The position numbers and the translations under genes are program-made. Source: Microbacterium sp. KUDC0406 (GTDB lineage Bacteria; Actinomycetota; Actinomycetes; Actinomycetales; Microbacteriaceae). From it: a DNA stretch of 64,000 nucleotides. Below the pieces are notes generated by a model, which made no database searches, was not told the origin of the DNA, and saw only the letters and a program-made list of their open reading frames with translations. The first letter of the stretch is position 1. Every line of letters begins with the position of its first letter. Where the stretch lies: NCBI RefSeq assembly GCF_021582875.1, contig NZ_CP091138.1, positions 1-64,000 on the forward strand, read 5' to 3'. Positions 22,467 through 31,560 of this stretch are shown here, one piece after another.

Positions 22467-23768
22467 TCATCAGCCCCGCGGTGACCAGCGCGGCGCTGTG
22501 GAAGCCCTGCAGATCGAGCATCCCGCCGACGATCGTCGAGATCATGGCGACGACCAGCAGGCCGGCGACGCGGGAGACGGCGTTGTTCACCGCTGAGGCG
22601 ATGCCGCTGCGGCGTTCGTCGATCGCTCCGAGGATCGCGGCGGTGAGCGGCGCGACGGTGAGCGACAGACCGAGACCCATCACGAGCATCGATGGCAGCA
22701 CCTGCCACCAGTAGTTGAACTCGACGCCGACCGTGAGCAGCAGCAGGGCGCCGGCGCCCATCAGGAGCGGTCCCACGGTCATGAAGATCCGTGGGCCGTA
22801 CCTGCCCGCCCACGCACCGACGCGCGAGCTGAGCAGGATCATCAGGATCGTGATCGGCAGGCTGGCCATGCCGGCGGCCGTCGCGCTGAGGCCGGCACCC
22901 TGCTGCAGGTAGACCACGACGACGAATCCGTTCAGCGACAGCGCGGCGTACACGAAGAGGGTCGCCAGGTTGCCCCAGCCGAAGTTGCGCACCCGGAACA
23001 TGTCCAGCGGCATCATCGGCGCGGTCACTCTCGTCTGCCGGACGAGGAACGCGATCAGCAGCGCCGCGCCACCGACCGCGGGATCCAGATCGCGGGGGAC
23101 ATCCAGCCCAGCCGCGGCTGCTCGATCAGTGCGAACACCAGCGCGCCGAGGCCCGTCGCGCAGAGGGTGCCGCTGAACCAGTCCACGACGGCGCCGCGCG
23201 GATGCTCGGGCAGCTTCAGTCGCGTCAGGAGCACGAGCGTGACGGCGATCGGCAGCACGTTGATGAGGAACACCATTCGCCAGGAGAGGAAGTCGACGAA
23301 CAGGCCGCCGAGCAGCGGTCCGACGAGTTGCGCGCCGGTCGTGAATGCGGTCCACACGCCGATCGCCCTGGCCTGGATCTCGCCGCGCATGGTCGCGGTG
23401 ATGAGCGCGAGCGAGCTCGGCACCAGCAGCGCACCGGCAGCCCCCTGACCGGCGCGGGCGACGATGAGCATGAACGGGTCGACCGACGCGGCCACGACGA
23501 CCGATGCGATGCCGAACGCGATCAGTCCGATCCGCATGATGAGCACGCGGCCGTAAGCGTCGGACAGCGAGCCGGCGAGCAGGATCAGGGCGCTGAGCGT
23601 GATCAGGTAGGCGTCCACCACCCACTGCTGGGTGGTGATGCCGCCGCCGAGGTCGTCGCTGATCGCGGGGAGGGCGACGTTCACGACCGTGCCGTCGAGG
23701 AACGTCACGAACGACGCGAGTACGGCGATCGAGACGACCAGTCGCTGGGTGCCGGTGAAGGATGCCAC
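22390..23768 (-). pseudogene. MFS drug-efflux transporter (EmrB/QacA, DHA2), apparent frameshift
   Basis: A 14-helix-type multidrug antiporter in two frames. The N-terminal part (23768 down) has SFVTFLDGTVVNVALPAI, QWVVDAYLITLSALILLAG and ARAGQGAAGALLVPSSLALI (motif C). The C-terminal part resumes at PAVGGAALLIAFLVRQ and ends near residue 459. The break is at 23078-23080, where one C (plus strand) is missing; restoring it gives IWIPAVGGAALL. One base in a GC-rich run suggests an assembly error, but a real inactivation is possible. It is divergent from the PadR-ABC unit. Confidence 0.82.
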
Positions 23769-23790
23769 GGCCCGACCCTACGCCCGAACC

Positions 23791-23845
23791 TGCACGCCCG
23801 CGCCGAAACGGGGGCGTAGCACCTCAGTCTCGGCGCGGGCGTGCA
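23791..23845. repeat. 16-bp perfect inverted repeat upstream of the MFS gene
   Basis: TGCACGCCCGCGCCGA (23791-23806) and its exact complement TCGGCGCGGGCGTGCA (23830-23845) flank a 23-nt loop, 22 nt upstream of the MFS start, in the divergent region. It could be a regulatory hairpin, an operator, or a solo repetitive palindrome; I cannot tell. Confidence 0.7.
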
Positions 23846-23878
23846 GTCTCGAGAGATTCGCAGTATTCGGTGTTGCTA

Positions 23879-23932
23879 AGTACTGGTACTCAGTGATACT
23901 TTGTACTGGTAGTCAGCAACGCCGAGTACTGA
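23879..23932 (+). promoter_or_regulatory. repeated operator before padR
   Basis: GTACTGGTACTCAG (23880-23893) is repeated as GTACTGGTAGTCAG (23903-23916), 23 bp apart, with a third partial copy (GAGTACTGA) at 23924-23932. The first copy is itself a dyad, AGTACTGGTACT. Two helical turns of spacing and the position just before a PadR gene suggest cooperative autorepression. Confidence 0.6.
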
Positions 23933-23944
23933 AGGAGGGATCCG

Positions 23945-24307
23945 ATGGGCAAGCAGGAGACCGAGATGCTCAAGGGCGTCCTCGAAGGCGTCGTCCTCGC
24001 GGTCATCGCCAAGCGCCCTGCCTATGGATACGAGATCACCGCCTCGCTGCGGGATCGAGGATTCGCCGACATCGCCGAGGGCACCGTGTATGCGGTGCTG
24101 GTGCGCATCGAGCAGCGCGGCATGGTCGACGCCCTGAAGGTGCCGTCCGAGAAGGGTCCGCCGCGCAAGGTCTACACGCTCAACGCGCAGGGCCGGCAGA
24201 GCCTCGAAGAGTTCTGGAGGACGTGGAGCTTCCTCGCAGACCGGCTCACCCAGCTCCACACCGAAGACATCGACGCAGACAACGCAGACAACGCAGAAGG
24301 AGCCTGA
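23945..24307 (+). CDS. PadR-family transcriptional regulator
   Basis: 120 residues. The winged-helix core is typical of PadR-s1: MLKGVLEGVVLAVIAKRPAYGYEI, FADIAEGTVYAVLVRIEQRGMVDA and GPPRKVYTLNAQGRQSLEEF. The C-terminal helix is short. AAGGAGGGATCCG precedes the ATG. It opens the padR-DUF1048-ABC operon and has direct repeats in its promoter. Such arrangements usually encode a drug-responsive repressor of the exporter; the inducing compound is unknown. Confidence 0.92.
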   Translation: MGKQETEMLKGVLEGVVLAVIAKRPAYGYEITASLRDRGFADIAEGTVYAVLVRIEQRGMVDALKVPSEKGPPRKVYTLNAQGRQSLEEFWRTWSFLADRLTQLHTEDIDADNADNAEGA

Positions 24308-24308
24308 C

Positions 24309-24677
24309 ATGGCCGCCAAATGGATCGAAGCCATCACCGGACCGCTCGAGCAGAAGAAGCAGTACCGGCAGGACAGGGCCCGCATCGAAGGCCTTCCCGA
24401 GCCGTACGGGACGGCGGCCAAGGCGATGCACCGCTACCTCCTGAACACGAGCGGCATCACCGACGGCGACGTCATCATCCGGATGCTCACCGACATGGCC
24501 GATCTCTGGGAGGCAGCAGCGGCCGATGGCACCCCGGTGCGCGACATCGTCGGGGACGACCCCGTGGACTTCGCGGAGACGTTCGCCAAGGCGTACGCCG
24601 CCAAGGAGTGGCAGGACAAGGAGCGCGCGCGCTTCACCCGGGCGATCGCGGAGGCCGAGAAGGAGCAGCGATCATGA
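24309..24677 (+). CDS. DUF1048 family protein
   Basis: 122 residues, helical and charged. [45 protein letters not shown] is the DUF1048 core; the C-terminus is a long charged helix. Members accompany PadR regulators and are structurally simple four-helix proteins with no known activity. It starts 1 nt after padR and overlaps the ATPase start by ATGA, so it is co-translated with the exporter. A regulatory or adaptor role is a guess. Confidence 0.85.
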   Translation: MAAKWIEAITGPLEQKKQYRQDRARIEGLPEPYGTAAKAMHRYLLNTSGITDGDVIIRMLTDMADLWEAAAADGTPVRDIVGDDPVDFAETFAKAYAAKEWQDKERARFTRAIAEAEKEQRS

Positions 24678-25425
24678 CCGCGGCAATCCAGGTGAAGGGC
24701 CTCCGCAAGTCCTTCGGCGACCTCGCGGTGCTCCGCGGCGTCGACTTCGACGTCGAGAAGGGCAGCATCTTCGCCCTGCTCGGCTCGAACGGTGCCGGCA
24801 AGACGACGCTGGTGCGCATCCTCTCGACCCTGCTGAAGGCGGACGCCGGCACGGCATCCGTGCACGGCTTCGACGTGGCATCCGCTTCCGGCGATGTGCG
24901 CGAGTCGATCAGCCTCACCGGGCAGTTCGCCGCGGTCGACGAGGTGCTCACCGGTCGCGAGAATCTCGTGCTGGTCGCGAGGCTGCGCCATCTCGGAAAC
25001 GCCGGAGAAGTCGCGGACGACATGCTCGCCCGGTTCTCCCTGACGGATGCCGGCGACCGCAGGGCGGGGAGTACTCCGGTGGCATGCGGCGCCGGCTCGA
25101 CATCGCGATGAGCCTGATCGGCGACCCGCCGATCATCTTCCTCGACGAGCCCACCACGGGCCTCGACCCGCAGGCACGCATCGAGGTCTGGCACACCGTC
25201 CGGCAGCTCGCGCAGAACGGCACCACCGTGCTGCTGACCACGCAGTACCTCGACGAGGCCGAGCAGCTCGCCGACCGCATCGCGATCCTGCATCAGGGCG
25301 CCATCATCCAGAACGGCACCCTCGTCGAGCTCAAGGCGCTGCTCCCGCAGGCGACCGTCGAGTACGTCGAGAAGCAGCCGACCCTCGAGGAAGTGTTCCT
25401 CGCGCTGGTGGGGGAGGCATCATGA
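24674..25425 (+). pseudogene. ABC exporter ATPase (DrrA-type), apparent frameshift
   Basis: A drug-exporter ATPase with Walker [11 protein letters not shown], the Q-loop segment [20 protein letters not shown], signature [15 protein letters not shown] and Walker [15 protein letters not shown]. The first half ends in DAGDRRAG and leaves frame at the G run 25066-25069. One more G gives [14 protein letters not shown] and a 250-residue protein. All motifs survive on either side, which favours a homopolymer sequencing error. It overlaps DUF1048 and the permease by ATGA. Confidence 0.88.
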
Positions 25426-26186
25426 CCACGCACGTCCTCGCCGACACCGGCGTGCTCACCGGACGCTCGCTGAAGCACATCCTGCGCAGCCCCGACACCA
25501 TCATCACCACCGCGATCACCCCGATCGCGCTGATGCTGCTGTTCGTGTACGTGCTCGGCGGAGCCATCACCACCGGCACCGACCAGTCGTACATCGACTA
25601 CATGCTCCCGGGCATCCTGCTGATCACGATCGCCTCCGGGATCTCCTACACGGCGTACCGGCTGTTCCTCGACATGCGGGGCGGCATCTTCGAGCGGTTC
25701 CAGTCCATGCCGATCGCGCGCTCGAGCGTGCTGTGGGCGCACGTGCTCACGTCGCTGGTGTCGAACATCGTGTCGGTGGCGATCGTCATCGGCGTCGCCC
25801 TGATCATGGGGTTCCGCACCGGAGCATCCTTCGGGGCCTGGCTCGGCGTCGCCGGCATCCTCGTGCTCTTCACCCTGGCGCTGACCTGGCTGGCCGTCAT
25901 CGCCGGCCTGTCCGCGAAGACGGTCGACGGGGCGAGCGCGTTCAGCTACCCGCTGATCTTCCTGCCCTTCATCAGCTCGGCTTTCGTGCCGACGTCGTCG
26001 ATGCCTGGTCCGGTGGCCTGGTTCGCCGAGAACCAGCCGGTCACCTCGATCGTGAACACGATCCGGGCGCTGTTCGCGGGCCGGTCGGTGGGGGCGGATA
26101 TCTGGATCGCGCTGGCGTGGCTGCTCGGCGTCCTGATCGTCGCCTATGCAATCGCCGTCTCGATCTACCGGAAGAAGCTTCGCTGA
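25422..26186 (+). CDS. ABC-2 type exporter permease (DrrB-like)
   Basis: 254 residues with six predicted helices. Seen: [75 protein letters not shown] (the conserved ABC-2 coupling segment) and [36 protein letters not shown] near the C-terminus. It partners the preceding ATPase, probably for export of a hydrophobic drug. It is the last gene of the PadR operon and is closed by a strong hairpin. Confidence 0.92.
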   Translation: MTTHVLADTGVLTGRSLKHILRSPDTIITTAITPIALMLLFVYVLGGAITTGTDQSYIDYMLPGILLITIASGISYTAYRLFLDMRGGIFERFQSMPIARSSVLWAHVLTSLVSNIVSVAIVIGVALIMGFRTGASFGAWLGVAGILVLFTLALTWLAVIAGLSAKTVDGASAFSYPLIFLPFISSAFVPTSSMPGPVAWFAENQPVTSIVNTIRALFAGRSVGADIWIALAWLLGVLIVAYAIAVSIYRKKLR

Positions 26187-26201
26187 CGGGATGCGCCGAA
26201 T

Positions 26202-26235
26202 CGGCTCCCCTCGGACTCTGTTCAGAGGGGAGCCG
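26202..26235 (+). terminator. terminator of the PadR-ABC operon
   Basis: A perfect 11-bp stem, CGGCTCCCCTC / GAGGGGAGCCG, with a 12-nt loop, 16 nt after the permease stop. Confidence 0.8.
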
Positions 26236-26302
26236 TCGGCGTACCCTGGCGTCAGGCGGACGAGTCGCCCGCCGGATCCAGATGAGGAAAGGTGCGGGCG
26301 AG

Positions 26303-26704
26303 ATGGACTCGATGATGATGGACATGATGTCGGACGACATGAAGATGGCCGACATGCAGACGATGGACATGTCCGTGATGCAGGCCTGCATGGATGCGTG
26401 TTCGGCCTGCGAGCAGGCGTGCACGGTCTGTTCGATGCAGATGATGGACTGCGCGCCGGCCTGCATGAACTGCGCCGACATGTGCAACACGATGATGCGC
26501 GGCATGATGCGCATGCAGGGCATGACGTCGCCGGTGATGATGGCGATGCTCGACGCCTGCATCGCGATGTGCCAGTACTGCATGGACAAGTGCATGGAGC
26601 ATGCCAACCACAGCGAGGTCTGCAAGATGTGCGCTCAGGCGTGCAAGGCCTGCATGGACGCCTGCATGGCGATGCGCGAGTCGATGATGATGGCGGCGTC
26701 CTGA
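26303..26704 (+). CDS. Cys/Met-rich four-helix copper-storage protein (Csp-like)
   Basis: 133 residues with 18 cysteines and about 37 methionines. Repeating Cx2-3C units such as CMDACSACEQAC, CAPACMNCADMC and CKMCAQACKACMDAC would line the inside of a four-helix bundle that binds many Cu(I) ions, as in Csp1/Csp3. There is no signal peptide or lipobox, so it is cytosolic (Csp3-like). The N-terminus is unusually methionine-rich (MDSMMMDMMSDDMKMADMQ). AGGAAAGG 10 nt upstream favours this ATG over one at 26282. It lies alone between a terminator and a convergent gene; no CsoR/CueR gene is adjacent. Confidence 0.9.
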   Translation: MDSMMMDMMSDDMKMADMQTMDMSVMQACMDACSACEQACTVCSMQMMDCAPACMNCADMCNTMMRGMMRMQGMTSPVMMAMLDACIAMCQYCMDKCMEHANHSEVCKMCAQACKACMDACMAMRESMMMAAS

Positions 26705-26722
26705 GACGGACACCGCGGATGC

Positions 26723-27070
26723 TCAGACGGCCGCGACGTTGAACTGGATGCGCCCGTAGGCGAGCACGCCGTAGTCGCGATGCAGGGCGACGGGGCTGCC
26801 CGCAGCTGCCTCCAGGGCGGCTCCGCCGGCATTCCAGACCACGTGCAGGTCGCCGTCGAGCGTGCGCAGCGACAGGATGCCGGATGCCGGGTCGGCGTGC
26901 TCGACGATCGCGTCGGTCCAGCCGAGCGGAGTGGCAGACGCCATGCGCGCCTGAATCAGGTGCAGGGCGTGGCCGGGGGCGAAGGAGGAGCAGGCGAATC
27001 CGCGGTCGCACATGCACGCCGCACGCTCACGCACCTCGAGGGGCGAAAGGCGGGTCGGCTGGCTGGTCAC
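26723..27070 (-). CDS. conserved hypothetical protein with CxC-x5-C motif (115 aa)
   Basis: A soluble protein from GTG (VTSQPTRLSPLEVRERAA) with AGGAG 8 nt upstream. CMCDRGFAC near residue 20 could bind a metal or be redox active. The rest alternates short strands (ILSLRTLDGDLHVVWNAGG). No family name is recognised. It converges with the copper-storage gene, which may be coincidence. Confidence 0.65.
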   Translation of the reverse strand: MTSQPTRLSPLEVRERAACMCDRGFACSSFAPGHALHLIQARMASATPLGWTDAIVEHADPASGILSLRTLDGDLHVVWNAGGAALEAAAGSPVALHRDYGVLAYGRIQFNVAAV

Positions 27071-27180
27071 GGTGGATTCTCCTGACGTTCGGTTGCACCG
27101 AGAGTACGTCGGCATCCTGGATCGCGCGATCAGGGGCGAAACGCAGCGCAACAATCGCCGGATCGATCCGAGTCAGATCC

Positions 27181-27660
27181 TCAGTAACCGCCGAACAGGC
27201 CGAAGCACGGTCCGATGATGATGATGCCGAAGGCGGCGACCCCGATGAAGAACAGCGCGGCGAGAGAGCCGCAGGTGATCCCGAGAACCTTCCCGGTGTT
27301 GTTCGGCGCGGGCGGCGGTCCCGGCTGTGGATGAGGGCTCGGATAGGAGCCCGGATAACCCTGCGGCGGATAGCCGGACTGGTCGTACGGGGCGCCCGGC
27401 GCTGCCGGATGACCGGGTTGCGGCGGACCGGGCTGCCCGGACGGCGGCGGGAACCCGGACGGCGGAGCGAAAGGGGACGGGTCCGCGGCCGGGGGAGGAG
27501 GGGGCGTCGGCGCCGGCGGCGGCAGGGCCGGGCCGGCCGGAGGCCGCACCTCCCAGGAGGGCTGCTGCGGATCGGGCTGCGGCGTCGCCGGATTCTGTTC
27601 CGGAGGCCCCTGTTCGGACCGGCCGGGTTCGTTCACGGGATACTCAGGCGTGCTGCTCAT
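27181..27660 (-). CDS. proline-rich protein with C-terminal membrane segment
   Basis: 159 residues. About 115 residues are Pro/Gln/Gly/Tyr-rich and disordered (PPPPPAADPSPFAPPSGF, YPPQGYPGSYPSPHPQPG). One hydrophobic segment follows (VLGITCGSLAALFFIGVAAFGIIIIGPCFGLFGGY). This resembles actinobacterial Pro-rich/DUF4190-like membrane proteins that expose a flexible cytosolic tail. The start overlaps the stop of the Lgt paralogue (ATGA), so it is the last gene of the radical SAM operon. Function is unknown. Confidence 0.75.
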   Translation of the reverse strand: MSSTPEYPVNEPGRSEQGPPEQNPATPQPDPQQPSWEVRPPAGPALPPPAPTPPPPPAADPSPFAPPSGFPPPSGQPGPPQPGHPAAPGAPYDQSGYPPQGYPGSYPSPHPQPGPPPAPNNTGKVLGITCGSLAALFFIGVAAFGIIIIGPCFGLFGGY

Positions 27661-28463
27661 GCGGGCACCGTCCTCTCCACCGAAGGCGCCGCCGTGGCGC
27701 GGAACCGCCCGCGGCGCAGCATCCAGATGATCCGCGCCGCGAGCAGCGGGATCGTGACCAGCAGGAACAGCTGAGGCCTGGTCAGCCCCAGCCACGCGAC
27801 GTCGTTGCCGCGCACGAACTCGACGAGGAAGCGGAAGAGCGCGTACCCGGCGATATAGATCGTGAGGGTCTCGCCGGCGGCGATCGGGCGGTGCCGCAGC
27901 CAGAACCACAGCACCGCGAACGCCGCGGCCTGGAAGACGATCTCGTAGACGAAGCTCGGATGCAGCGGTACGCCGGCGATCGAGCCGGTGCGCGCAGCCG
28001 CTTCCGCGTCGAGCACGATGCCCCAGTCGGCTCCTGTCGGTGTGCCGGGGCGCTCGGTGAGCTGGCATCCGATCCGTCCGATCACCATCGCCAGCGCGAA
28101 CGCCGGAGCGAACAGATCGCCGGTGCGATCGGGGTACTTCACGATCTTCTTCGCGACGTGCACGCCGAGCCACGCGCCGACCATCGCCGACAGCACCGAC
28201 GCGTTGCCGCGCAGCAGCTGCTCGCCCAGGCTGAGGTTCTTCGACGGGTCGAGGTGCTGCGCCCAGGTGCCCAGGCGCGACATCACGGCCGCGCCCACCA
28301 TCGCACCCAGCACCAGATTGACCAGGCGCGGATCGGTCACGCCGCGGCGGCGGCGCTCCACGAGGAAGACCACTCCGGCGGCGAGCATGCCCAGCGCGAC
28401 GAAGACCGAGTGCGTACCCAGCGGGGGCAGCCACGGCGCGATGTCGCGCAGGGTCGGGAACAC
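27657..28463 (-). CDS. prolipoprotein diacylglyceryl transferase (Lgt) family protein
   Basis: 268 residues, about seven membrane helices. Family landmarks: MSRLGTWAQHLDP, the GR motif VIGRIGCQLTERPGTPTGADWG, PLHPSFVYEIVFQ and FLVEFVRGND. Canonical Lgt has an Asn (GRxGNFxN) where this has Cys-Gln, and is usually near 280 residues, so this is probably a paralogue with altered acceptor. It starts with GTG after GGGAGG. It sits in an operon with a Tes-like radical SAM protein, hinting at a lipid substrate. Diacylglyceryl transfer itself is inferred from the fold only. Confidence 0.82.
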   Translation of the reverse strand: MFPTLRDIAPWLPPLGTHSVFVALGMLAAGVVFLVERRRRGVTDPRLVNLVLGAMVGAAVMSRLGTWAQHLDPSKNLSLGEQLLRGNASVLSAMVGAWLGVHVAKKIVKYPDRTGDLFAPAFALAMVIGRIGCQLTERPGTPTGADWGIVLDAEAAARTGSIAGVPLHPSFVYEIVFQAAAFAVLWFWLRHRPIAAGETLTIYIAGYALFRFLVEFVRGNDVAWLGLTRPQLFLLVTIPLLAARIIWMLRRGRFRATAAPSVERTVPA

Positions 28464-28464
28464 G

Positions 28465-28779
28465 TCAGCCTCCCAGCATCCGCATCCAGAGCATGACCCA
28501 GAACGGGATCGCCACCGCCGCGGCCACCGCGATCACCGACAGGTAGGCGAGCACCAGACGCGTGTCGCCGAGCCTGCAGCGCGAGCGCAGCAGGCCGCCG
28601 CGGCGGGCCTTGGTGTATCCGGCGATCGCGATCAGAGCGAACACCAGCACGGCGAGCGGGCCGAGGACGCACGAGATCACAGCGATCGTCGTGAACACGC
28701 ACAGCCGCAGCGGGTCGTACGGCTTCGCATCGGGCACCGACGGATCGCGCTGGTTCAGGTGGCTGAAGTCGTGGGTCAT
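28465..28779 (-). CDS. small membrane protein in radical SAM operon (104 aa)
   Basis: Two hydrophobic segments: CVFTTIAVISCVLGPLAVLVFALIAIAGY and LVLAYLSVIAVAAAVAIPFWVMLWM. They are separated by a basic loop (TKARRGGLLRSRCRLG), so both ends are probably on the outside and the loop inside, or vice versa. It overlaps the radical SAM stop by ATGA and ends 1 nt before the Lgt-like start. No known family; it may anchor or scaffold its neighbours. Confidence 0.75.
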   Translation of the reverse strand: MTHDFSHLNQRDPSVPDAKPYDPLRLCVFTTIAVISCVLGPLAVLVFALIAIAGYTKARRGGLLRSRCRLGDTRLVLAYLSVIAVAAAVAIPFWVMLWMRMLGG

Positions 28780-30406
28780 GGCGTCACCACCGGCAATCGC
28801 GTGCGGCCGCCCGTCTCGCGCACGTCGGTCGTCGACCCGGCCGGGCGGCCGGTGGCCGTGGAGATGCGGGTGCGACTCAGCGGCGCCCAGGCCTGCAGAG
28901 CGCAGAACGGCGCGCACTGATGCGCGTTCGTCTGCTCGTTCACCGACGCCACGTGCACGCAGCACTGCGTGAGCCGCTCCTCGATCATCGTGTTGATGTC
29001 CATGAACGGCTTCACCGTGATGCGCAGCACCCTGTCGGCGAGCATCGCGCGCATCCGGCCGTGCTGGCCGGGCAGCCTCGATGCGGCGAGCGTCGCGAGC
29101 GTGCCGATCCCGAGGTCGCAGTTCACGCAGATGTCGCGCCAGATGTCGCCCATCGACGGATGCGAGAGACGACTGCTCGCTGAGCAGGTCGAGCAGCGAG
29201 TTCTTCACGACGTCGCGGATCGCCCTGTTGACGTTCGAGTCGGCGATGCGGTTGGCGATCAGGTCGGGGTTGAGATCGAGGAACTCCTTGAGCCGGCCGT
29301 GCCCGATCAGGCTCACCAGCGACTGCCACGCCCCGGAGTCGTCCTTGAGGAAGTAGCCCACCGAGCAGCAGTGCGGATGACTGCACGGCAGTGCGGTGAG
29401 GTCCTGCCAGGTGATGTCGCCGTCGGTCTGCGGACCGAGCCGGGCGAGTACGCCGGTGTGCGTGAGCCGATCGTCGGGATCGATTCCCGCCGAGCGCCCC
29501 GATCCGAACACAGGCTGGATCGTCACGCCGCCGACGTACGGCGTCGCCTGCGCCCGCCGGATCACGGCGCCGATCTCGTGGTCGTTCACTCCGAGCGTCG
29601 CGGTCATCGTGAGGGTGGTGAAGACACCGGCATCCGACAGCCGCTCCAGCGCGCGTTCCTTGAACCGGCGGATGTCGGCGCCGCCGGTGGAACGCGACCG
29701 ATGCGGCCTCTTCTCCGTCATACTGCAGGTACACCTCGACGCGCTCACGGTGCTTCTTCAAGAATGCGACGAACTCGTCGTCGTTCGCGATCCGGAGGCC
29801 GTTCGAGTTCAGCAGGATGCGCACGATCGGCCGGGCGACCAGATGCTCGATCAGCTGTTCGAGCCACGGATAGAGCGTCGGCTCGCCGCCGGAGAGCATC
29901 AGCACATCGATGCGGTCGTTCTCGCGGCCGAGCTTGGCGTCGACGGATGCCAGCACCTCGGCCAGCGGGGCCACGGCGGCCAGCGCCGGGCTCGACTCGG
30001 CGAAGCAGGTCGGGCACTTCAGGTTGCAGTGGTCGGTGATGTCCTCGAGCAGGATGCAGGTGTGCTGCGTCTGCATCTCGGGCAGCCCGTCCTCATAGGC
30101 CTGCGGCACCGGCTTGAAGTTGCCGGCCGTGTCGGGGGTGTGCACCTTCGTCGGTGCGGTCCACTGCTCGAGATACCGAAGGATCTCGGCGTTCTCGTCG
30201 TACATCGTGGAGACCAGGCCGTGCTCGGGGCATCCGCGTTCCAGCCAGACGGTGCCGTCGCGATCCGCCAGCCAGCCCGACAGCCGCCGCACCTCGGAGA
30301 GCGGCTGATCCGGCTTCTCCTCGTGACATCGCGGGCAGAACGCGTTCACATAGCGATGCACGCGATAGTCGCGCAGCGGCATCCCGGTTCCGGCAGACGG
30401 CGTCAT
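28776..30406 (-). pseudogene. radical SAM protein of tetraether-synthase-like (MJ0619/Tes) family, two apparent frameshifts
   Basis: Three pieces read in order. The N-terminal zinc/rubredoxin-like part has FCPRCHEE and RGCPEHG. The radical SAM core has ITDHCNLKCPTCFAESSP (CxxxCxxC) and MLSGGEPTLYPW. The C-terminal part has VNCDLGIG, KPFMDINTMIEERLTQCCVH and CAPFCALQ, extra cysteine ligands as in archaeal Tes, which joins lipid tails. Frames break near 29681-29687 and 29164-29170; in each, removing one base restores a continuous protein of about 540 residues. Two +1 errors in one gene could mean real decay. It heads an operon with an Lgt paralogue. Confidence 0.78.
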
Positions 30407-30462
30407 GCGTTCACCCTAGTGGCCGCGCGCGGACGCGTCAGGAGCACAGCGGCAGGCCTCGG

Positions 30463-31536
30463 CTACGGCGACTCCGTGCTCGAGCGGTAGAGGTCTCGGA
30501 GCCCGGCCACACCGTCCCGATCCCAGGCGAGCTGCTGGCGCTGCGCTCCGGTGCCGTCGGCCCTGATCGCGTCGAGGCGATCGCGGACGAAGTCCTCTTC
30601 GCCGAGTTCGCGCAGCACGGGACCGATCGCGTCCAGCAGGCGGGCCGCGATCAGCCACACGCCGTCGACCTCTCCGGTCATCGGGTCGATCACGCGGGCA
30701 TTCGTACCGTCGCGTGCGGCCATCCACAGCGATGCGTCGATGCCGTCGAGCTCCGCGGCCGGAGCGACGGCGGCGTCGCCGCCGAGCGCGATGGCGCGCG
30801 CCAGGGAGACGGCGAAGAGGGACTCCGCCGGAGTGAGCTGCGCATCGAAGACGCGCAGCTCGACGGTGGGGAAACGTTCGGAGAGGCGCACAGCCCAGGC
30901 GAGCGACGCCGCCTCGGGGATCGCGCGCAGGTCCACCAGCCGCTCCGTCCTGGTGCGGTAGTCGTCGTAGTCGTGGAACTGCGGCGGGCACCACGACGAC
31001 GGCAGCCGACGGATGAGGATGCTGCGCCAGCTCTGGAACCCGGATGCCACACCGTGCGCGAACGGGGCGTTCCCCGTCAGCGCGAGAAGCAGCGGCAGCC
31101 AGCCGCGCAGCCGGTTCAGGGTGCGCACGCGCTCCTCGTCGTCGCCCGACTCGACGTGCACATGCAACCCGTTGACCAGGTGCTCACGGGTGATCTCCGC
31201 GAGCTGGTCGGAGACCTCGTGATAGTGCCCAGATGGTGAGACGGCGAGCCCTCCGGGCGAGATGAAGGGGGTTCCCGTAGAAGCGGCGACGCCGCCGTGC
31301 TGCGCGGCGTAGGCGGCGAGCAGTCCGCGGAGGCGGCGCAGATCCGCGTCCGCCTCCGCGAGTGTGGAAAGGGGCTCGGTGACGCACTCGAACTGGCAGG
31401 TCAGATACTCCGGCACGACTTCTCCGCCGGCGTTCCTGCCGGTGATGCGCTCCCGGGCGCCCGGTCCCATTCCGAGGGGGACGAGGGTCCGGTCATCGAG
31501 GAGGACGAACTCCTCCTCGATGCCGATCCGGGCCAC
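30463..31536 (-). CDS. carboxylate-amine ligase, YbdK/GCS2 type
   Basis: 357 residues. IGIEEEFVLLD, CQFECVTEPLSTLAE, HVNGLHVHVESGDDEERVRTLNRLRGWLP and the region SGFQSWRS are hallmarks of the glutamate-cysteine ligase 2 family. These ATP-dependent enzymes couple glutamate to an amine; YbdK shows weak gamma-glutamylcysteine synthesis in vitro. In actinobacteria, which use mycothiol, the natural product is unclear. GTG start with AGGAGG is clear. It is monocistronic, 25 nt downstream of the CsbD gene on the same strand, so possibly co-transcribed. Confidence 0.9.
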   Translation of the reverse strand: MARIGIEEEFVLLDDRTLVPLGMGPGARERITGRNAGGEVVPEYLTCQFECVTEPLSTLAEADADLRRLRGLLAAYAAQHGGVAASTGTPFISPGGLAVSPSGHYHEVSDQLAEITREHLVNGLHVHVESGDDEERVRTLNRLRGWLPLLLALTGNAPFAHGVASGFQSWRSILIRRLPSSWCPPQFHDYDDYRTRTERLVDLRAIPEAASLAWAVRLSERFPTVELRVFDAQLTPAESLFAVSLARAIALGGDAAVAPAAELDGIDASLWMAARDGTNARVIDPMTGEVDGVWLIAARLLDAIGPVLRELGEEDFVRDRLDAIRADGTGAQRQQLAWDRDGVAGLRDLYRSSTESP

Positions 31537-31560
31537 ATCGTCCTCCTGCGGGTGGGGTGC

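Noticed and set aside
26303..26704. Metallothionein or ferredoxin-like protein
   Set aside because: Too long and helical; Cys spacing follows helical periodicity with Met, not CxC-only clusters or [4Fe-4S] patterns.
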